From the NCBI RefSeq assembly GCF_001435895.1, contig NZ_AZFZ01000008.1, forward strand, positions 1 through 64,000: 64,000 bases of DNA. Direction: 5' to 3'. Within the stretch, counting starts at the first letter, position 1; every line of letters begins with the position of its first letter. The stretch comes from Lentilactobacillus parafarraginis DSM 18390 = JCM 14109 (GTDB lineage: Bacteria; Bacillota; Bacilli; Lactobacillales; Lactobacillaceae). The notes under the pieces were generated by a model. That model was not told the origin of the DNA, did no database searches, and saw only the letters and a program-made list of their open reading frames with translations. The position numbers and the translations under genes were made by a program. This document shows, one piece after another, positions 58,766-64,000 of this stretch.

Positions 58766-60514
58766 TCAATCGCTTGGTTTGCCCTTATCCAAATCATAGA
58801 GCTGGCGGAATCGGGGTTCTTCACGATACAACTTTTGCGGCGCCCCCTGCATGTCAAAGTGGCCGCTTTCCAAGAAACGCACCTGATCAACATGGCCAAT
58901 CCCGGCTAAATGATGGGTCACCCAAATAATCGTTTTGTCCTTCAGCAATTTAAAGACCTGGTCGAGTAGCTTTTTCTCGGTAATTGGATCCAAGCTAACC
59001 GTTGGCTCATCCAAAATGATCACCGGGGCATCCTGCAAGAGAATTCGTGCCAGTGAGAGTCGTTGGCGTTCACCACCAGAAAAGCGCTTGCCAGCTTCCT
59101 GAACGTGGGTGTTGTATTGCTCAGGTAACGACTCAATAAGGTTCTTAAGACCAACCGCTGCTAAAGCGGCCTTCACCTCGTCATCGGAAGCATTGGGATT
59201 ACCCAAACGCACGTTATTCATGACGGTTGTGTTAAACAAATACGGCTGCTGATCCAGAATTCCAAAGATTTCCGAACGCACCTTCTGCAGGTTTGAAACG
59301 GGCTTGCCATTAATCAGCACCTTACCGTCAACCGGATTCAAATCACCAACGATCAGCTTCAGTAAAGTACTTTTCCCGGTACCACTGGGGCCAAGAAGGG
59401 CAATTTTTTCACCCGCATGAACCGTCAGGGAAATATCATCGACCACGTTACGATCCCCCTCCGGATAGCGAAAGGTTAAATGATCGATCGCTAATTCTGA
59501 GAACGATTCATCCAACTTGGTTTGATCGGGCAGCTTTCGCTCACCCTGGTCAAGCTGATTAACCCGTTCAATTGAACGCCGGTAAACGGGCCACTCACTC
59601 ATCCCCTGGCTCATATTCAGAAATGGTGAAACCGCCGGAAAGATGGCCAACGCAAACGCCGCAATCCAATCGGCCATTGACTTTGTCCCGGTCCAGGAAA
59701 TCCCGCTCCAGATCAACAAAACCAGCGTTGTGAGCAGGACAACGAACTGAACGAAGAATGACCGCCACCACTGATAGTAGTGATCTTTTCGTCTTAAAGC
59801 CGCAATTTCTTTGATCGGCTTGGTCTGTAACTGCATAAAATCGTCATAACGGCCGGAAATCAACCAGTCACCCAATCCCAATACCTCATCGGTTAAGTTA
59901 GTGTAAAACCGGTGTTGAATTTGGTGCTGCCGGTACTCCCGAACACCATTCGTGGCAACTGAGGCCAATGGCATAATCACCACGATGATGCCGAGCAGCA
60001 AAAATAACAGCAGGCCGACAACCCAGTTTAACGAGCCGACACCAATCACGACGAAGAGATACAGCAACCAGCCAATCACCATTGGAAAAACGGTTCGCAG
60101 ATACAGATTTTCGATGTGATCAATATCGTCCGCGAGAATACTGAGAATGTCACCGGTCTGGTGAGATCGTTGGATTGCGGAGGCTTTTCTTTCGACCGTT
60201 TGGTAGAGTTTCTTACGAAAATCCGACACAATTCGCAGCACCCAGTTATGGCTGGTCAGCCGCTCGACGTACCGAAAGACTGGCCGGGCAATCCCGAAGG
60301 CCCGCGCGAGAACAACTGGAATATAAATATAAATAATACTGGATGGCTGGCGAGCGGCTTCACTGATCAGGTAACCGGAATTAAACATCAAAGCGCCGCC
60401 AGAAAAGAACGTCATGAATCCCAAGAATAATACCAGGATCAAAAGCCCTTTATACTTGCGCAAGTACGGCATTACCCACGTATCGTGAGCAAATGTTTGT
60501 CTGAGTTGTTTCAT
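58766..60514 (-). CDS. cydC: Thiol reductant ABC exporter subunit CydC
   Basis: Half-transporter of the CydDC complex, which exports cysteine and glutathione-type thiols and is needed to assemble cytochrome bd. The 582-residue protein has six membrane segments, the CydC-type RPVFRYVERLTSHNWVLR, Walker A GPSGTGKSTLL, signature FSGGERQRLSLARIL and Walker B VIILDEPT. Its start overlaps the cydD stop by four bases (ATGA). In the Bacillus naming it would be cydD. Confidence 0.92.
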   Translation of the reverse strand: MKQLRQTFAHDTWVMPYLRKYKGLLILVLFLGFMTFFSGGALMFNSGYLISEAARQPSSIIYIYIPVVLARAFGIARPVFRYVERLTSHNWVLRIVSDFRKKLYQTVERKASAIQRSHQTGDILSILADDIDHIENLYLRTVFPMVIGWLLYLFVVIGVGSLNWVVGLLLFLLLGIIVVIMPLASVATNGVREYRQHQIQHRFYTNLTDEVLGLGDWLISGRYDDFMQLQTKPIKEIAALRRKDHYYQWWRSFFVQFVVLLTTLVLLIWSGISWTGTKSMADWIAAFALAIFPAVSPFLNMSQGMSEWPVYRRSIERVNQLDQGERKLPDQTKLDESFSELAIDHLTFRYPEGDRNVVDDISLTVHAGEKIALLGPSGTGKSTLLKLIVGDLNPVDGKVLINGKPVSNLQKVRSEIFGILDQQPYLFNTTVMNNVRLGNPNASDDEVKAALAAVGLKNLIESLPEQYNTHVQEAGKRFSGGERQRLSLARILLQDAPVIILDEPTVSLDPITEKKLLDQVFKLLKDKTIIWVTHHLAGIGHVDQVRFLESGHFDMQGAPQKLYREEPRFRQLYDLDKGKPSD

Positions 60515-62241
60515 AATTCCGGCGCCCCCATTTCAGATCGTAATTTAACGTATTCGCCGTTTTTCGCGGTTAATTCTGCGGGCGTTCCCTGTTCAACAAC
60601 CTGCCCGTGGTCAACCACCAACACATAATCCATTTCCCCAATCCAATGAAGCCGGTGGGTCGCAAAAAAGACTAAGTGATTATCGAAAACCGGCAGAATA
60701 TCCTTCTTCAACGCCGCCTCAGTTTCAATATCCAAATGGGCAGTGGGTTCGTCAAATAATAATACTTTTCGGTTAGTATCCAAAAACGCCCGGGCCAAGG
60801 CAATTCGCTGCGCTTGCCCGCCACTAACAGTTCTAGCCCCCTCACCAATCATGGTGTCCAGACCGTCCGGCAAGGTTGCCACCCAATCGGCCAACCCCGC
60901 CTTTGAAACGGCCTGATTAATTGATGCAGGTGATGCGTTTGTCACGTAAAAGGCGATGTTTTGTGCCAGTGTCGCGTGAAACAGATACGGATTTTGGGGA
61001 ATGTACAGAAAGTTTTTCTGCCAAGCCTTCTGATTCAGATGGGGCAGCTCATGCCCGTTTAATGCCACTTGGCCACCCTGATCCGGTGCTAAAAAGCCAC
61101 CAATAATATTGATCAGCGTTGATTTCCCAGAACCAGAAGCCCCAATGATGCCAACCTTCTTCATGCCTGAAATAGAAACGGAAACGTCCTTTAAAGCCGG
61201 CTTATCCGTATTGGGATAGGTAAAATTCATGTGCTTCAACGTCAAATTGGCATCAGCCTGCCATTTGAAATCAGCTAATTTATCCGTATCCCCAACTTCC
61301 GGTTCGTTAAGGATTTCTAAAACCGCGGAGAGGGCGTTTTTGCCGTTCAATGTTGCGTGGTAATCGTTGGCAAAGTTGCGGATTGGTAAGAAATACTCCG
61401 GTGCCAGCACCAAAATCGTCAGTGCGGGCAGCAACGTGACCTTCCCATCCATTAACCCAAATCCTAAGAATACGGCGACAACCGCAATCGAAAGGGTTGT
61501 GAAAAAATCAAGCGCAAACGTTGATGTTAACGCAATTCGTAACGTCGACATAGTTTCCTTACGATAGGATTCAGAAACATCGTACACGTTATCGGCATAC
61601 CGCTTGGAAAGCCCCAGCTGCTTGAGTGTCGATAGCCCCCGTAATGTATCAACAAAGTGGTTTGAAAGCCGCTGATACCCCTCATATTGCCGATCAGCCT
61701 TACTCTGAGCCGCTAATCCCAGAATCACCATGAAGAGAATGATGACCGGAAAAATAATGAATAAAAAGATTGCCTGTTCCCAACGTAAAAATAGAATGTA
61801 GAGCAAAATTAACCACGGTGTAATCGACATATCCAGGATTTTGATGATGACTAACATCAAATAGGTCTGAACTTTATCAATTCCTTCGAGGGCCATTGTA
61901 ACGATGTTGCCAGTCCCCTGCTTTTCAATTTCTGCCGGACCAAGGTGGAAAATTTTGGCCATCAATTTTTCCCGCATGTCCCCACTGGTCTTTTCCACAA
62001 ATGGGAAAAAGACCCGATTTTCCGCCACCGTCAGTAAATGCCGGCACAAAAAAGCCACGGCAAAAATAATGCCCGGTTCTAAAATGGAATTTAATGGTTC
62101 CAAATTCCATAAATTGACGATTGCCACGGACAGAAACCGCGCCTGGACAATCACTGCAACTGCTTGGACGAACACGAGGATTCCAAGAATCACCATGTAC
62201 CGCCGCATCCCCGGCAATGCCAGTAACCGCTTATCAATCAA
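60511..62241 (-). CDS. cydD: Thiol reductant ABC exporter subunit CydD
   Basis: Partner of CydC. The 576-residue protein has six membrane segments, Walker A GASGSGKSTLI, signature VSGGQAQRIALARAF and the CydD-type LAPEYFLPIRNFANDYHA. The start is best set at the TTG at 62241, with GGGGGA about nine bases before it; a GTG three codons earlier abuts that site. A terminator and a palindrome lie between cydB and this gene, so it can be expressed apart. In the Bacillus naming it is cydC. Confidence 0.92.
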   Translation of the reverse strand: MIDKRLLALPGMRRYMVILGILVFVQAVAVIVQARFLSVAIVNLWNLEPLNSILEPGIIFAVAFLCRHLLTVAENRVFFPFVEKTSGDMREKLMAKIFHLGPAEIEKQGTGNIVTMALEGIDKVQTYLMLVIIKILDMSITPWLILLYILFLRWEQAIFLFIIFPVIILFMVILGLAAQSKADRQYEGYQRLSNHFVDTLRGLSTLKQLGLSKRYADNVYDVSESYRKETMSTLRIALTSTFALDFFTTLSIAVVAVFLGFGLMDGKVTLLPALTILVLAPEYFLPIRNFANDYHATLNGKNALSAVLEILNEPEVGDTDKLADFKWQADANLTLKHMNFTYPNTDKPALKDVSVSISGMKKVGIIGASGSGKSTLINIIGGFLAPDQGGQVALNGHELPHLNQKAWQKNFLYIPQNPYLFHATLAQNIAFYVTNASPASINQAVSKAGLADWVATLPDGLDTMIGEGARTVSGGQAQRIALARAFLDTNRKVLLFDEPTAHLDIETEAALKKDILPVFDNHLVFFATHRLHWIGEMDYVLVVDHGQVVEQGTPAELTAKNGEYVKLRSEMGAPEL

Positions 62242-62281
62242 ATTAGTCACTCCCCCAATTTTAGAAACATTTATAGTTACT

Positions 62282-62311
62282 AGTATAGTGAAAAATTTTA
62301 CACAATGTAAC
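62282..62311 (-). promoter_or_regulatory. Possible promoter of cydDC
   Basis: Minus-strand GTTACA (62306-62311), 18 bp, TATACT (62282-62287). It lies downstream of a terminator. Confidence 0.5.
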
Positions 62312-62332
62312 CGTCCAACAACTTTTTTTAAT

Positions 62333-62349
62333 TATCTTGTCACAAGATA
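62333..62349. promoter_or_regulatory. 17-bp palindrome upstream of cydDC
   Basis: TATCTTGTCACAAGATA, perfect seven-bp arms around a three-base centre, just upstream of the possible cydDC promoter. A likely operator; no T-run follows. Regulator unknown. Confidence 0.6.
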
Positions 62350-62383
62350 CGGGAAGTCGGCATCCCCAACGATCAATTTGACC

Positions 62384-62415
62384 AAGAAAAAGGATCCGGA
62401 TAACATCCAGATCCT
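62384..62415 (-). terminator. Terminator between cydB and cydD
   Basis: Minus-strand AGGATCTGGAT/ATCCGGATCCT stem (62405-62415 with 62391-62401, one G-U pair) with a three-base loop, followed by TTTTTC. Confidence 0.88.
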
Positions 62416-62442
62416 TTCTCAACTTGTTAATTAATTTAGTTA

Positions 62443-63453
62443 TTAAGCCGCCTGCTTTGGTGAACGGAGGCGCTTATAGAATACCCAGTAGCTCCAAATG
62501 AAGTAGATTAAGACAATTGGCAGAATGGAAAGTGTCAAAATTGTCATTAAGTGCAGGGTATATGGTGAACTTGATGCGTTCTTAATCAAAATTGAGTTAA
62601 CGTTGTTCACACCAATCATTACCCGTGGGAACAACCCGTTGAAGATCAACACAACAACACTCACAAGGCTGAGACCACTTGCCAAGAATGATACCCAATC
62701 GTGAGAAGCCATTGCGCCCCACCAAGCAATCAGGGTGAAAATAACAAGGGCAACCAGAATTGACCATGTCGAAGCGGCCTTCAAGCTGAAGAAGTCGGTT
62801 GTTAAGTAAAGTAAGATAACGAAAACAACTTCACCAGCCAACAGAACCGGGTAGAGCACCTTGCTCCACTTTTCAGCCCGTTCCCGCAACTCGCCACTTG
62901 TCTTCAAACGCAGGAAGTTGAGCCCGTGAATGAAGCAAAGCAGTGAAACGGCGACGCCGCCGACAATTGAGAACCAGTTAACGTAAGTGGTAAATGAACC
63001 ATAGATGTTGCCGTTCTTGTCCAGCGGAACTCCCTGAATCATACTGGTAAACATCATTCCAAATAGGAATGCCGCACAGAAGCTCCCAATGGTGGAAGCC
63101 CATTCCCAGAAGTTTCGCCAAGCATCCGTGCGCATGTTTGCCCGGAATTCAAAGGAAACTCCCCGAAAGATCAGGGCAACCAGGATTAAGAACAAGACGA
63201 TATAGTAACCGGAAAACAATGATGCGTACCACATTGGGAATGACGCAAACATCGCGCCACCGGCAGTGATCAGCCAAACTTCATTGCCATCCCAGTGCGG
63301 GCCGATTGTTTGAATCACAACGTCACGTTCATCACGATCCTTAGCAAAGAACCGAACGGCCATGCCGATACCAAAGTCAAACCCTTCCAGGAAGAAGAAG
63401 CCACTGAACAGCACGCCAATCAACAGGAACCATAGTAATTGCAGATTAGTCAT
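62443..63453 (-). CDS. cydB: Cytochrome bd ubiquinol/menaquinol oxidase subunit II
   Basis: Subunit II of cytochrome bd oxidase, with nine predicted membrane segments in 336 residues. It starts MTNLQLLWFLLIGVLFSGFFFLEGFDFG, with the conserved GFDFG near 24, and contains GPHWDGNEVWLITAGG, both family marks. Its ATG overlaps the cydA stop by eight bases. Together with CydA it reduces oxygen to water with quinol, when haem is available. Confidence 0.95.
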   Translation of the reverse strand: MTNLQLLWFLLIGVLFSGFFFLEGFDFGIGMAVRFFAKDRDERDVVIQTIGPHWDGNEVWLITAGGAMFASFPMWYASLFSGYYIVLFLILVALIFRGVSFEFRANMRTDAWRNFWEWASTIGSFCAAFLFGMMFTSMIQGVPLDKNGNIYGSFTTYVNWFSIVGGVAVSLLCFIHGLNFLRLKTSGELRERAEKWSKVLYPVLLAGEVVFVILLYLTTDFFSLKAASTWSILVALVIFTLIAWWGAMASHDWVSFLASGLSLVSVVVLIFNGLFPRVMIGVNNVNSILIKNASSSPYTLHLMTILTLSILPIVLIYFIWSYWVFYKRLRSPKQAA

Positions 63454-64000
63454 TGTGAGCCGCCCCCATTTCGTAAGGATCTACATCCTGGGTCTTTTCA
63501 GGCTTGGACGAGTAACCATCCGTCGTTACGGAATCCGGACCCTGCTTGAGTACTCGGTGACTCAAAATGACCATCACAGCACCCAGTGATGCAAAGATCA
63601 AGAAGTAAACGATGTTAGTGAATAACAGACTTGCCACTGTCGACGTTGGTGAAACCGCGTCAGCAATCGTCAACAATCCGTAAACAACCCATGGGTAGCG
63701 ACCAAATTCGGTGACGAACCAACCACAGGTATTAACAATAAATGGCAGCCAAACCATTAAGCCCATTAGATACAAGAACCACCGCTGCCGCATAATCGTT
63801 TGCGACTTCTTACGGTTGAACCAGAGGCCAATAATCGCAACTAATCCGAATAACCCGGCAGAAATTGCCATAATTCTGAAGCTCCAGAAGAGCGTTCTGG
63901 TTGGGACATAGTAATTTCTGGTTTGATCATTCTTATTGTACTTAGCCTTTAATTCCTTATTTACCTGATTTTGACCTTTAAAGGTTCCATTCAGGCTGTG
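63446..64000 (-). CDS. cydA: Cytochrome bd oxidase subunit I, C-terminal part
   Basis: The gene enters from beyond the right edge; 184 C-terminal residues are here. The stretch NTCGWFVTEFGRYPWVVYGLL with TIADAVSP is the signature of the CydA C terminus, and membrane segments are visible on both sides. The soluble tail ends in DPYEMGAAHND. The N-terminal haem ligands and quinol-binding loop lie outside the window. It starts the cydABDC order. Confidence 0.93.
   Translation of the reverse strand, partial: HSLNGTFKGQNQVNKELKAKYNKNDQTRNYYVPTRTLFWSFRIMAISAGLFGLVAIIGLWFNRKKSQTIMRQRWFLYLMGLMVWLPFIVNTCGWFVTEFGRYPWVVYGLLTIADAVSPTSTVASLLFTNIVYFLIFASLGAVMVILSHRVLKQGPDSVTTDGYSSKPEKTQDVDPYEMGAAHND

Noticed and set aside
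62285-62306. Rex-like site TTGTG...CAC before cydDC
   Set aside because: The half-sites are ten bases apart instead of eight and the right half is incomplete.

Overview
The window looks like core chromosome of a heterofermentative lactobacillus, most like the Lentilactobacillus (buchneri) group. That placement is an inference from gene content and order, not from a database search. Supporting signs are the Bacillota-type cluster pth-mfd-flippase-rqcP-divIC-S1-tilS-hpt-ftsH-hslO-dusB-lysS, an L-lactate dehydrogenase, class II HMG-CoA reductase (mevalonate pathway), the alr-mazEF cluster, a T-box before trpS, strong AGGAGG ribosome-binding sites and frequent TTG starts. There is no rRNA, tRNA, insertion sequence, phage gene or CRISPR array. 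The cydABDC genes with a prenyl-diphosphate synthase suggest conditional respiration with supplied haem and quinone.

Layout. 0.2-15.5 kb (minus strand): one long housekeeping cluster reading from pth down to lysS. It has its own promoter at 15.6 kb, internal terminators after divIC and the S1 gene, and a CtsR-like box before ftsH. 15.8-17.9 kb (plus): ldh and a CBS-domain protein of the c-di-AMP-binding type. 17.9-19.9 kb (minus): an efflux pump and a small membrane protein behind twin palindromic operators. 20-26.4 kb (minus): acpS-alr-mazE-mazF, cshA, murF and an unknown conserved gene. 26.5-29 kb: a low-molecular-weight phosphatase behind a Fur-like box, a sortase and an MFS pump. 29.3-34.2 kb (minus): rpmE2, murA, pyrG with a nucleotide-sensing attenuator, rpoE and a DUF1934 gene. 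34.4-37.4 kb (plus): lipL, an HD phosphohydrolase and a HAD phosphatase. 37.5-42.8 kb (minus): DUF3899, prs, glmU, purR (PurBox) and a zinc-type ABC transporter (Zur-like box). 42.9-48.7 kb (minus): metG, tatD, rnmV, ksgA, veg, ispE. 48.8-54.7 kb (minus): T-box-trpS-ppx, then mvaA, a HELLH protein, sir2 and a DUF72 gene. 55.1-58.7 kb (plus): helD and a prenyl-diphosphate synthase. 58.8-64 kb (minus): cydA (partial), cydB, cydD, cydC.

How the genes work together. The block joins cell-envelope synthesis (murA, murF, alr, glmU, ispE, mvaA, flippase, sortase), nucleotide supply (prs, hpt, pyrG, purR), translation upkeep (lysS, metG, trpS, pth, tilS, ksgA, rnmV, dusB, rqcP) and stress control (ftsH, hslO, mfd, cshA, helD, ppx). 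I found no clearly new multi-gene system. The points most worth a second look are a MurA whose catalytic cysteine is aspartate (predicted fosfomycin insensitivity), the twin-operator efflux pair with no regulator beside it, two uncharacterised conserved proteins (25.6 kb and 50.4 kb), and regulatory sites readable directly from the DNA: the pyrG attenuator, the trpS T-box, and CtsR-, PurR-, Zur- and Fur-like boxes. Function calls rest on recognised motifs; family assignments from memory were not checked against databases.
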